In this document: in pieces, positions 1 through 9,183 of the stretch | Position numbering within the stretch: position 1 is the first letter of the stretch | How the letters are laid out: each line of letters starts with the position of its first letter | DNA from: Lysobacterales bacterium | Lineage (GTDB): Bacteria > Pseudomonadota > Gammaproteobacteria > Xanthomonadales > Rhodanobacteraceae | Direction: 5' to 3' | Assembly: GCA_002632325.1 (NCBI GenBank) | Contig: NSJK01000012.1 | Span: 62,001-126,000 of the forward strand | Length of the DNA: 64,000 bases | Notes under the pieces: model-generated | Seen by the model: only the letters and a program-made list of their open reading frames with translations | Databases searched by the model: none | What the model was told of the DNA's origin: nothing | Made by a program: the position numbers and the translations under genes

Positions 1-2
1 AT

Positions 3-1934
3 TCGCGCAATTTCGACGCCAAGACCGCTGCTTGCGTCGATTTCTTCCAGCACGCCAATGGCGGTTGGCTCGCCGCCAACCCGATCCCGTCGCAGTACAG
101 CCAGTGGAGCCTCGACGACGAGCTGCGCGAGCGCAATCTCGAACTGTTGCGCGAGATCCTCGAAAGCGCCGCGAAAAATCCGGGCGAGAACGGCAGCATC
201 ACGCAGAAGATCGGCGACTTCTACGCCAGCGCGATCGACGAGTCGGCAATCGAAGCGGCCGGCTACACGCCGATCAAGGCCGAACTGGCGCGCATAGACG
301 CGCTCAAGACCACAGCCGAAGTTGCGCTGCTGGTACGCCGCTGGCATGCGCAAGGACTTCCGGTCCTGTTCCGTCTCGAAGCCGAGTCGGACATGAAGAA
401 TCCCGACCTCGTGATCGCCTACGCGATGCAGGGCGGCCTGGGCTTGCCCGACCGCGACTACTACCTGCGCAGCAACCCGAAATCGCGCGCTCTGATCGAC
501 CGGTATCGCGCCCATGTCGCGCGCATGCTCGGATTGGTCGGTGTGGCCGATCCGAACCAGCAAGCCGGTTGGGTACTCGATCTGGAAACACGCTTGGCCA
601 AAGCCTCGCTCGATCGCGTTGCCCTGCGCGAACCGCTCAACACCTATCACATGGTCGAACTGGGCGATGCCGATGCTCAGAATCCGACGCTCGACTGGAG
701 TGCAACGTTCGCCGAACTCGGCCGCAAGGACATCGCGCGCTTCTCGCTGTCGCAGCCCAAGTTCTTTGCTGCCGCGGATCAGGCGCTCAAGCAGGTTCCC
801 GTAGCGCACTGGCAGGCCTATCTGCGCTGGCATCTGGTCGATGCGAGCGCGGATGGACTCAGCGCCGCCTTCGTCGATGCCAACTTCGATTTCCGCTCGC
901 GCACCTTGCGCGGCGTGCAGGAACTCAAACCGCGCTGGAAACGCGCCATCGATGCCACCAACCGCGCGCTCGGCTTTGCGCTCGGCGAGGAATACGTGCG
1001 TCGCCGCTTTCCGCCGCAGGCCAAGGAGCGCGCCCTCGTTCTGGTCAAGAACCTGCAGACCGCGCTGCGTGCACGTCTGGAGAAACTCGATTGGATGAGC
1101 GCACCCACCAGGCAGGCCGCTTATGCCAAGCTCGCCAGCTTCACACCCAAGATCGGCTATCCAGACAAATGGCGTGACTATTCGGCGCTCGCCATCCAGC
1201 GCGGCAGCTATTTCGACAACATGCGTGCCGCCGAACTGTTCGAAACCCGGCGTCAGATCGCGCGCATCGGCAAGCCGCTCGACCGCAGCGAGTGGATGAT
1301 GCTGCCGCAAACGGTCAATGCCTACTACAACCCGCTGCAGAACGAAGTGGTATTCCCCGCCGCACAGATGCAGCCACCCTACTTCGATGCCCAGGCCGAC
1401 GACGCGGTCAACTACGGCGGCATTGGCGCCGTGATCGGCCACGAACTGCTGCACGGCTTCGACGACGAAGGCAGTCGCTTCGATGCGCAAGGAAACTTGC
1501 GCGATTGGTGGACTGCGACCGACCGCAAGCGCTTCGAAGCGCGTACCGAGAAGCTGGTCAAGCAGTTCGATGCCTACGTGCCGATCGACGAGCTGCACAT
1601 CAACGGCAAGCTCACGCTCGGTGAGAACATCGCCGATCTCGGCGGCGTGCTGGTGGCCTGGGACGCCTTCGGGCTCACCGCGCAGGCCAAGCGCAGCGAC
1701 AAGATCGACGGCCTCGATCCGGCGCAGCGCTTTTTCCTTTCCTTCGCCCAGAGCTGGCGAACCCAGCAACGTCCCGAGGCCCTGCGCCTGCAAGTCCAGT
1801 CCAACGAGCATGCGCCGGCCAAGTATCGCGTCAACGGCCCGGTCAGCAACCTGCCGCAATTCTCCACCGCCTTCGGCTGCAGCAGCGGCCAAGCGATGGC
1901 GCGTCCCGCGGCAACGCGCGTGGACATCTGGTAA
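3..1934 (+). CDS. M13 (neprilysin/PepO-type) zinc metallopeptidase, 5'-truncated by the window edge
   Basis: The reading frame is open from base 3, so the true start and any signal peptide lie to the left; about 643 residues are present. Family hallmarks are visible: a NAYYNP motif, the zinc-binding HELLH in VIGHELLHGFDDEG, the downstream ENIADLGG block that supplies the third zinc ligand (Glu), and the family-typical C-terminal Trp (ends DIW). M13 enzymes are usually extracytoplasmic endopeptidases acting on oligopeptides. The next gene encodes a close paralogue only 38 bases downstream, so the pair looks like a tandem duplication. The 5' part cannot be assessed. The family call is firm; the substrate is unknown. 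Confidence 0.93.
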   Translation, partial: SRNFDAKTAACVDFFQHANGGWLAANPIPSQYSQWSLDDELRERNLELLREILESAAKNPGENGSITQKIGDFYASAIDESAIEAAGYTPIKAELARIDALKTTAEVALLVRRWHAQGLPVLFRLEAESDMKNPDLVIAYAMQGGLGLPDRDYYLRSNPKSRALIDRYRAHVARMLGLVGVADPNQQAGWVLDLETRLAKASLDRVALREPLNTYHMVELGDADAQNPTLDWSATFAELGRKDIARFSLSQPKFFAAADQALKQVPVAHWQAYLRWHLVDASADGLSAAFVDANFDFRSRTLRGVQELKPRWKRAIDATNRALGFALGEEYVRRRFPPQAKERALVLVKNLQTALRARLEKLDWMSAPTRQAAYAKLASFTPKIGYPDKWRDYSALAIQRGSYFDNMRAAELFETRRQIARIGKPLDRSEWMMLPQTVNAYYNPLQNEVVFPAAQMQPPYFDAQADDAVNYGGIGAVIGHELLHGFDDEGSRFDAQGNLRDWWTATDRKRFEARTEKLVKQFDAYVPIDELHINGKLTLGENIADLGGVLVAWDAFGLTAQAKRSDKIDGLDPAQRFFLSFAQSWRTQQRPEALRLQVQSNEHAPAKYRVNGPVSNLPQFSTAFGCSSGQAMARPAATRVDIW

Positions 1935-1972
1935 CCAACCCGCTTTCCGCTTCGATCATCCAAGGAACCGTC

Positions 1973-3997
1973 ATGAAACCGCATTCGCTCAAACATCTCG
2001 CCCTCGCGATCTGCACTGCGCTGTCGACCAGCGCGATGGCCGCCTCGTTCGACATCCACGATCTCGACAGCAAGATCAGCCCTTGCGCCGACTTCAACGG
2101 TTTCGTCAACGCCAAGTGGGTTGCCGCCAACCCGATTCCGGCGGACAAGACACGCTGGGGTGCGTTCGATGCGCTGCGTGAGCAAAGCCTCAATACCCAG
2201 CACGAGATCGTCGAAGCCGCGGCCAAAAATGCCGACAGGGCCGCAGCCGGTTCAATCGAGCAGAAGATCGGCTGGTTCTATCGCGCCGGAATGGATGAGG
2301 CCGCGATCGAGAAGGCCGGGCTCGGCCCGATCAAATCCGAACTCGATCGAATCGCCGCGCTCAAGACACCGCAGGACATCGCCGACTACATCATCGACGA
2401 GCACGCACGCGGCTTGGGCGAACTGTTCATGTTCGGCGCCGGGGCCGACTTCAAGAATTCGAAAGTGCAGATCGGATTTGCAATGGAGGGTGGTCTCGCT
2501 CTGCCGACCAGCGAGTACTACAGCAAGCCCGAGTACAAGGATCTGCGCAGCGCCTATGTCGCGCACGTCGCCAGGATCCTGCAACTCGCCGGCACAAGTG
2601 AAGCAGACGCCAAGCGTGATGCTGATCGCGTGCTTGCTTTCGAAACGCGCCTGGCTGCTGCGTCACTGACGCCGGTCGAGGGGCGCAAGCCCGAGAACCA
2701 GTATCACTTCGTAAGCGTCGCCGACGCCGACAAGGCCTCGCCGAATTTTTCGTGGAGCAAGTTCCTCGCTGCGCAGCACGCCGACATCCAGGGCGGCTTC
2801 TCGCTGTCGCAGCCCAAGTTCTTTGCCGAGTTCGACAAGATGCTCGTCGACGTGCCGGTGAGCCACTGGCAGGCCTATCTGCGCGCCCATGCAATCGATG
2901 GCGCCGCGCCGTATCTGTCCAAGGCGTTTGCCGATGAGTCCTTCGCGTTCTACAAGAACAAGCTCAATGGCCAGAAGCAGGAAGAACTGCGTTGGAAGCG
3001 TGTATTGGGCGCCACCAACCGGACAATGGGCATGGCTCTGGGCGAGCTCTACGTGGCCAAGGCCTTCCCGCCCGAGTCGAAGACTCGTGCGATGGAACTG
3101 GTCAAGAACGTCGTTGCCGCACTCAAGACCCGTATCGAAGGTCTCGACTGGATGAGCGCCGATACCAAGAAGAAGGCGCTCGAGAAGTGGGCAAGCTTCC
3201 TGCCCAAGATCGGCTATCCGGACAAATGGCGCGACTGGTCGGGTCTGCAGGTCAAACCCGATGACTATTTCGGCAACATCCTGGCTGCGGCCCGCTTCAA
3301 CCACGCCTGGGACGTGGCCAAGATCGGCAAGCCGACCGACCGCCTCGAATGGGGCATGACGCCGCAGACCGTGAATGCCTATTACAACCCGACCGACAAC
3401 ACGATCAATTTCCCGGCCGCAATCCTGCAGCCGCCGTTCTTCGACGCCAAAGCCGACGATGCGCTCAACTATGGTGGTATCGGCGCCGTGATCGGCCACG
3501 AAGCGACGCATGGTTTCGACGACGAAGGCAGCCAGTTCGACGCGCAGGGCAACAACGTCAATTGGTGGAGCAAGGAAGATCGCGAGAAGTTCGACGCGCG
3601 CACAGCCAGATTGGTCAAGCAGTTCGATGCCTACGAGGCGCTGCCGGGCAAACACGTCAACGGCCAGCTCACGCTCGGCGAGAACATTGCCGACCTCGGC
3701 GGACTCAATGTCGCCTGGGATGCGTTCCAGATCGCGCTCAAGGCGAACCCGAAAGAGAACAAGAAGATCGACGGCTACACACCGGATCAGCGCTTCTTCC
3801 TCAACTGGGCACGCGTGTGGCGCGGTTCGGTGCGACCCGAACGCGCGCAGGTCATGCTCAACGCCGACCCGCATGCGCCCACGCAGTTCCGCGCGATTGC
3901 AGCACCGTCGAACATGCCGGCTTTCGCCACCAGCTTCGGTTGCAAGGCGGGTGATTCGATGGTGCGCGGTGGTGACGCACAAGTGAAGATCTGGTGA
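1973..3997 (+). CDS. M13 family zinc metallopeptidase, secreted, complete
   Basis: This is a 674-residue protein with an N-terminal signal peptide (basic start, hydrophobic core, cleavage near SAMA-A at residue 22-23). The usual M13 fold length is about 650-700 residues. Visible motifs are NAYYNP, the zinc site HEATH at about residues 509-513, and ENIADLGG with the zinc-ligand Glu near 570; the protein ends in a conserved aromatic KIW tail. It probably acts in the periplasm on small peptides. It directly follows the truncated paralogue at bases 3-1934, from which it differs in the third and fourth residues of the HExxH motif (AT instead of LL). A strong terminator follows at 4024, so the pair ends its transcript here. 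Confidence 0.95.
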   Translation: MKPHSLKHLALAICTALSTSAMAASFDIHDLDSKISPCADFNGFVNAKWVAANPIPADKTRWGAFDALREQSLNTQHEIVEAAAKNADRAAAGSIEQKIGWFYRAGMDEAAIEKAGLGPIKSELDRIAALKTPQDIADYIIDEHARGLGELFMFGAGADFKNSKVQIGFAMEGGLALPTSEYYSKPEYKDLRSAYVAHVARILQLAGTSEADAKRDADRVLAFETRLAAASLTPVEGRKPENQYHFVSVADADKASPNFSWSKFLAAQHADIQGGFSLSQPKFFAEFDKMLVDVPVSHWQAYLRAHAIDGAAPYLSKAFADESFAFYKNKLNGQKQEELRWKRVLGATNRTMGMALGELYVAKAFPPESKTRAMELVKNVVAALKTRIEGLDWMSADTKKKALEKWASFLPKIGYPDKWRDWSGLQVKPDDYFGNILAAARFNHAWDVAKIGKPTDRLEWGMTPQTVNAYYNPTDNTINFPAAILQPPFFDAKADDALNYGGIGAVIGHEATHGFDDEGSQFDAQGNNVNWWSKEDREKFDARTARLVKQFDAYEALPGKHVNGQLTLGENIADLGGLNVAWDAFQIALKANPKENKKIDGYTPDQRFFLNWARVWRGSVRPERAQVMLNADPHAPTQFRAIAAPSNMPAFATSFGCKAGDSMVRGGDAQVKIW

Positions 3998-4023
3998 CGC
4001 AAAGCGGATACAGGCTCCCGCAG

Positions 4024-4055
4024 GCAACGGCGTCCTTGTGACGCCGTTGCTTTTT
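4024..4055 (+). terminator. intrinsic terminator after the M13 peptidase pair
   Basis: A perfect 11-bp stem (4024-4034 with 4040-4050, loop CTTGT) is followed at once by five Ts. It lies 27 bases after the stop of the second M13 gene. Confidence 0.88.
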
Positions 4056-4122
4056 CCGCGGCGCGTGTGGCACTACGCTTGTCCCGGATCCGGCGCTCGC
4101 ACGCCTGCCCAGGAGCTCACCA

Positions 4123-5955
4123 ATGAACTTTCGAACTTCGCTTGCCCTCTCCGCGCTGCTGTACGGTCTTTCATGCGCGCACGCCGCGATTCCGGTCTAC
4201 GACCAAGTCGAACTGCAGGCGCGCAGCAACCTCATCGTCAACGACAACGGCTTCAATGTGCCGCCGGGCACTTCGTTCAACAGCATCTCGGCCAATCTCA
4301 ACGATGCCGGCATGGTCAGTTTCACGGCGGGCGTGGTGCCGATCCAAGGCAGTCCGGGACAGACCGGTGCGGGCATCTGGTTCGGTGGTCACGGCGTCGG
4401 TCAATTCGTCGCCGTGCATGCATCGGCGAGTGCCGATCCGGAAGCGACGATGATCATCGCGGATCGGCCCGGCATCAATCTGCATGGCTGGCTCGGCTAC
4501 TACACCAGCGATGATGGTGCGCCCTACGTGCTGCGCCGCTACAACCCGCTCACCAACACCTCGACACCCGTGAGCGTGACGCCGCTCACGCCGACCTCAT
4601 TTGCCAGCCCGAACATCGGTTCGGATCGCAGCATCGGTTTCAAGAGCAACTTCGGCTCCGGCTATGGCATCGCGCTGGCCGGAGTCAACCTGGGCGCACT
4701 TTACGCCGCCGACAGCAATGTCGATGCCGGTAGCCCATATGCCTACATCTATTCGCCCGCATCCAACGATGCCCAGCGCATCGCGGTCAAGGTGAGCACG
4801 ATCGATTACAACCACAACGAGATTCGTCTGTTCCGTGGTCCGGGCCAGAGTGAACTCGTGGTCGCCGATCAGGCCACCGACGTCGCATCGCCCTTTGCCA
4901 AGTTCGACAATGGCCTTGCTCTCAACCAGCGTCATGCAATCGCCGTGGTGGTGACGCTTGCCGCGGGCAATGTGCGTGCGGTCTACCGCTTCACACCCGG
5001 TCTCGGCGGCTACGTCGCGCAGGAAATCGCGCGAGTTGACAGCAGCGGCCCGGTGCGGGTGATCGACGCTTTCGCACCCGCACTCAACCGCCAGGGTCTG
5101 GTCGTGTTCCGGGGCGAGGATGCCAATGGCCAGGCGATCTTCGCTGGCGACGGCAACAGTCTCGTTCGCGTGATCGGCAAGGGGGATGTGGTCGACACCG
5201 ATCTCGGCAGCGCCCAGCTCGGCCAGCATGATTCCAGCCCGGTGTTCAGCGGCGCACCTGCAGTCAACGACTTCGGTGACATCGCCTTCGTTGCCGGCGT
5301 GCATCCGCAAGGCGACCCGCAGACCGAATGGGGTACGGGCGTGTTTGTCGACTACGCGGTTCGCCCGGAGGCAATCGTCGACTTGATCTATCGCAATGGC
5401 TTCGACGACATGAGCTTGCTCGAGTACGCGCATGACGATGGCGAGGGCAACACCAATCAGGGTCCGCCGTCGAGCTTCGATCCTGACATGCTGTGGGGCA
5501 ACTACTTCAGCGTGCAGGCCGGCGGCGAAGTGATCACGCAGATCCAGGTCGCCTTCGGCCCGACCTTTCCCTCACTTGCCCACGGCCCGGTCACGATCTG
5601 GTTGCTTGAAGATGCAGATGCCGACGGCGATCCGCGCAACGCACATGCCGTTGCGCAGGCATCGGCAAAGCCCGACGTCTCGGGCAACACCTTCTTCAGT
5701 ATCGACATCCCGCCCACCCACGTGAGCGGCGCGTTCTTCGTCGGCGTCAGCGCCAAGCTCATGGGCGGTCAGGACAAGCCCGCCCGCACCGACACGACCA
5801 ATGCCGGCACCAACTCGTGGTTCTGCTACGCGCCCGACATTGCCAGCGTGATCGACGATCTCGCCAGCGCGCCGTTCTGTTCGCGCAACGTCAGTCCCAC
5901 CGTGCCCTTGCCCGGCGCCTTCATGGTGCGCGCAAGCGCCGTGTCCGGTCCCTGA
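4123..5955 (+). CDS. secreted protein with NxxGxVxF-type repeats and an internal IYRNGFD motif; function unknown
   Basis: I do not recognise a function. The 610-residue product has a signal peptide (cleavage near CAHA-A, residue 22). Its first ~400 residues contain loosely repeated blocks of the form N-x-x-G-x-V-x-F (for example near LNDAGMVSF and LNRQGLVVF), as in large extracellular proteins with beta-rich repeats. Around residues 420-429 is the motif DLIYRNGFDD, related to the (I/V)FxxGF(E/D) signature near the C-terminus of many secreted Lysobacterales proteins; the protein encoded at 57229-58791 ends with a variant. About 180 more residues follow, beta-rich with Asp/Gly-rich turns. The gene stands alone between a terminator and rapA. 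Confidence 0.75.
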   Translation: MNFRTSLALSALLYGLSCAHAAIPVYDQVELQARSNLIVNDNGFNVPPGTSFNSISANLNDAGMVSFTAGVVPIQGSPGQTGAGIWFGGHGVGQFVAVHASASADPEATMIIADRPGINLHGWLGYYTSDDGAPYVLRRYNPLTNTSTPVSVTPLTPTSFASPNIGSDRSIGFKSNFGSGYGIALAGVNLGALYAADSNVDAGSPYAYIYSPASNDAQRIAVKVSTIDYNHNEIRLFRGPGQSELVVADQATDVASPFAKFDNGLALNQRHAIAVVVTLAAGNVRAVYRFTPGLGGYVAQEIARVDSSGPVRVIDAFAPALNRQGLVVFRGEDANGQAIFAGDGNSLVRVIGKGDVVDTDLGSAQLGQHDSSPVFSGAPAVNDFGDIAFVAGVHPQGDPQTEWGTGVFVDYAVRPEAIVDLIYRNGFDDMSLLEYAHDDGEGNTNQGPPSSFDPDMLWGNYFSVQAGGEVITQIQVAFGPTFPSLAHGPVTIWLLEDADADGDPRNAHAVAQASAKPDVSGNTFFSIDIPPTHVSGAFFVGVSAKLMGGQDKPARTDTTNAGTNSWFCYAPDIASVIDDLASAPFCSRNVSPTVPLPGAFMVRASAVSGP

Positions 5956-6052
5956 ACCGCACGCCGGGAAGTCGCCATCAAGTCGCGGTTTTCCTTCCCG
6001 AAATCGCGGCAACGGCGGATAATCGCATCCCGTTTCGTCACGATCTGGCTGC

Positions 6053-8899
6053 ATGGCATTCGTTCCCGGACAACGCTGGATCTCCAATGCCGAACCCGAA
6101 CTGGGACTGGGCACCGTGGTGCGCATCGAAGGGCGCACCGTGCAGGTCCTGTTTGCGACCGCAGGCATGCTGCGTCGCTATGCGATGCACGCGGCGCCGC
6201 TATCACGCGCACAATTCCGTGTCGGCCAGAAAGTCAGCGGGCAGAAGCAGACGTTCGCGATCGAACGCATCAGCGAGAACGAGGGCTTGTTCACTTACCA
6301 CGGCAGCGAACGCAACCTGCCCGAGGCCGAACTCGACGACACCCAGCCCCTGTCGCGCGCCGACGAGCGCCTGCTTTCGGCGCGCGTGGACGCGCCGCAT
6401 CGCTTCGATTTCCGCGCACAGGCGCTCGCCCGACGTGCGGTCGCGATGCGCTCGCCCGCGTGGGGTCTGGCCAGCGCCCGCATCGATCTGATCGCGCACC
6501 AGCTGCGCGTCGCCGCGATCATGGCCCAGCGGCGCCCGCCGCGCGCCCTGCTCGCCGACGAAGTCGGTTTGGGCAAGACCATCGAAGCCGGCATGATTCT
6601 CGCCCGCCTGCTTGCGAGTGGCCGCGCCACGCGCGTGCTCGTGCTCACGCCTGCAAGCCTTGCCGCGCAGTGGTTCATTGAACTGCTGCGGCGCTTCAAT
6701 CTGTCATTTGCCCTGTTCGATGAAGAGCGCTGCGAGGCGATCGAGATCGGCGATGCCACGCGCAATCCCTTCGACGATGAACAGACTGTCATTGCCGAAA
6801 TGGACTGGCTTGCCGGCAACCCACGCCGCGCCGCGCAACTGCTGGCGGCGAACTGGGATCTCGTGGTCGTCGATGAAGCACATCATCTGGAATGGACCCC
6901 GGAATCTGCCGGCCCCGCCTATGCGCTCGTCGAACGTCTCGCGCAGGCAACGCCCGGACTGATCCTGCTCACGGCGACACCGCAGCAATTGGGTCGCAGC
7001 GGCCATTTCGCACGTCTGCGCCTGCTCGATCCGGCGCGCTACACCGATCTGGATGCCTTCATCCGCGAGGGCGATGACTATGCGCGGCTGTCGCAGATCA
7101 GCGAACGCCTGATTGATGCGCAGGTGCTGTCATCCGAACAACATGCCTTTCTCGTTGCGCGCTTTGCCAACGATGCCGAGCTCGGCGACCTGCTCGCCCG
7201 CTACGACGAGAATCGTCAACAACATGGACCACAGCTGATCGATGCGCTGATCGATCGTCACGGCACCGGCCGCGTGATGTTTCGCAACCGGCGCGCCCAG
7301 ATCGGCGGATTTCCGCGGCGCCTTGCTCGCATCGACGTGCTCGATGACGCCACACTCGACTCAGGCCAGCGCGAGCGGTTGCTCAGCGAGTTTCATGCCG
7401 ATGGCCAGACTCAGCCATCGTCTGCCGAAATCGACTACGCCGGTGACCCGCGCCTGCCATGGCTGCTGGCTTTGCTGGAGCGCCACGCAGGCGACAAGTT
7501 CCTGCTGATCTGTCGCACCCAGACCAAGGTGACTGCGCTCGAAGATGCACTGCGTACACGCAGCGGCGCACGCATCGCGCGCTTCCACGAAAACATGGGC
7601 CTCGTGCAGCGCGATCGCAACGCCGCCTTCTTTGCCGATCCGCAAGGGGCGCGCGTGCTGTTGTGTTCGGAAATCGGCTCGGAAGGTCGCAACTTCCAGT
7701 TCGCGCATCGTCTGATCCTGTGGGATCTGCCACACGATCCCGACCTGCTCGAACAGCGCATCGGTCGGCTCGACCGCATTGGCCAGCGTCACGACATCGA
7801 GATCCACGCTGCAGCGTTTGCCGGCACCGCCCAGCATGCACTGCTGCGCTGGTTCGACGAAGGCCTGGATGCATTGCGCTCAAGCCCGGCGGACGGTCGC
7901 GAAATCCTGCGCCAGTTCGGCGCGCGGATGCACGCCGTCGCGCAGGATCATGCACGTGGCGGCGATCGTGTCGATGCCGAACTCGACGTGTTGATTGCCG
8001 ATACCGCCGCCGCTCATGCCGAGCTTTCAAACCTCGTGCAGAACGGTCGTGATCGCCTGCTCGAACTCGCCAGTCAACGTCAGCTTGGCGACAACCAGCT
8101 GGCATTGGCCCTGCACACGCAAGACACCGAACCAGGCGCCGATGCCTTCATGCTCGAACTGTTCGAACAATTCGGCATCAGCCACGAGGAAACCGCGCAG
8201 CGCGGCGTCGTGCTCGACCCGGAGTATCTCAGCACGGATGGTCTGGCCGGATTCAAGGACGGCCCGCAGCAAGTGACCTTCGATCGCGCCACGGCGCTGA
8301 GCCGCGAGGAACTGCCCTTGCTGCGGCTCGATCACCCGCTCGTGCACGGCGCACTCGACCTCTTGCTCGAAAGCGAGCATGGCAATGCGGCGATTCTCAT
8401 CGATCAAGCGCTGCCGATGCGCACCGCCCTGCTCGAGTGTGTGTTCGTACTCGATTGCGTTGCCGAGCGCTCACTCGACATCGGTCGCTTCCTGCCGCCC
8501 CTGCCGATCCGCGTGACCGTCGACACGCGACTGAGCGTGCGCCCGGAGCATCAAGCCGACGCCAGCAGTCTGCTGCGCGCACGCGAGCAAGCGATCGATG
8601 CGGCGCGCTATCGCCCCCTGCTCGCCAAGCTGGTGCCGCCGATGCTGGCCGCCTGCGAAACCGAGGCGCGGCGCATGGCTGCCACCGAAATCGGCACCGC
8701 CTTGGCCGATCTCGAACGCGAACTTGGCGCGCAACGCGCGCGCCTGGTTGCACTCGCACGCATCAATCCCGCCGTCCGCGACGGCGAGATCGAAGCGCTT
8801 GACGCCGAACTGCTGGGCCTGAAGGAAGCACTTGCTGGCGCGGCGCCGCGACTGGATGCGATCCGCTTCAGTTGCAGCAGCGATATCGCTGCCCGCTGA
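6053..8899 (+). CDS. rapA: RNA polymerase-associated SWI2/SNF2 ATPase RapA (HepA)
   Basis: The product (948 residues; E. coli RapA has 968) is a Swi2/Snf2-type ATPase that binds core RNA polymerase and promotes its recycling after termination. The N-terminal ~110 residues match the Tudor-like region. Walker A (ADEVGLGKT) lies near residue 168, the DEAH box (DEAHH) near 273, and the C-terminal helicase lobe contains SEIGSEGRN and the arginine-finger motif QRIGRLDRIGQ near 567-577. The ATG at 6053 gives the expected N-terminus. A -10-like GATAAT lies at 6018-6023, but no good -35 was seen. The gene is monocistronic. Confidence 0.96.
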   Translation: MAFVPGQRWISNAEPELGLGTVVRIEGRTVQVLFATAGMLRRYAMHAAPLSRAQFRVGQKVSGQKQTFAIERISENEGLFTYHGSERNLPEAELDDTQPLSRADERLLSARVDAPHRFDFRAQALARRAVAMRSPAWGLASARIDLIAHQLRVAAIMAQRRPPRALLADEVGLGKTIEAGMILARLLASGRATRVLVLTPASLAAQWFIELLRRFNLSFALFDEERCEAIEIGDATRNPFDDEQTVIAEMDWLAGNPRRAAQLLAANWDLVVVDEAHHLEWTPESAGPAYALVERLAQATPGLILLTATPQQLGRSGHFARLRLLDPARYTDLDAFIREGDDYARLSQISERLIDAQVLSSEQHAFLVARFANDAELGDLLARYDENRQQHGPQLIDALIDRHGTGRVMFRNRRAQIGGFPRRLARIDVLDDATLDSGQRERLLSEFHADGQTQPSSAEIDYAGDPRLPWLLALLERHAGDKFLLICRTQTKVTALEDALRTRSGARIARFHENMGLVQRDRNAAFFADPQGARVLLCSEIGSEGRNFQFAHRLILWDLPHDPDLLEQRIGRLDRIGQRHDIEIHAAAFAGTAQHALLRWFDEGLDALRSSPADGREILRQFGARMHAVAQDHARGGDRVDAELDVLIADTAAAHAELSNLVQNGRDRLLELASQRQLGDNQLALALHTQDTEPGADAFMLELFEQFGISHEETAQRGVVLDPEYLSTDGLAGFKDGPQQVTFDRATALSREELPLLRLDHPLVHGALDLLLESEHGNAAILIDQALPMRTALLECVFVLDCVAERSLDIGRFLPPLPIRVTVDTRLSVRPEHQADASSLLRAREQAIDAARYRPLLAKLVPPMLAACETEARRMAATEIGTALADLERELGAQRARLVALARINPAVRDGEIEALDAELLGLKEALAGAAPRLDAIRFSCSSDIAAR

Positions 8900-9045
8900 A
8901 ACCGCGCTCGACTTCATTGCGCGTCTTTTCATGGACACGCGCCAGGTCCTTTCTCACCGAATGCATGCCTGTGACAGGCTGCTGCCCGCTTGCATTCCAC
9001 CCTGTTCGCGCGGCACTGCAGCACCAGTGCTGGCCGCCCTTTTAC

Positions 9046-9059
9046 TTGACGCACGTCAA
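9046..9059 (+). promoter_or_regulatory. FNR/Dnr-type site upstream of norC
   Basis: The sequence TTGAC-GCAC-GTCAA is a perfect inverted repeat with the FNR/Dnr architecture (TTGAt-N4-aTCAA); flanking bases extend the dyad by one pair (C...G). A -10-like TACAAA lies at 9082-9087, centred 32 bases from the site centre. That is the geometry of a class II activated promoter (site at -41.5) and predicts a start of transcription near 9094, about 90 bases before norC. This implies induction of the NO reductase operon by low oxygen or NO through a CRP/FNR-family regulator not encoded in the window. Confidence 0.8.
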
Positions 9060-9183
9060 GGTTCGCGCGCACGCTCAGGCGTACAAAGCCGATGGCATGC
9101 CGAGAACCACGTCCACATCGCGTTCGTGGCATCCGCTGGAATCCCTTCGACCCGCCGCTTGACTTGCCTCTGGGGAGAGCGCA

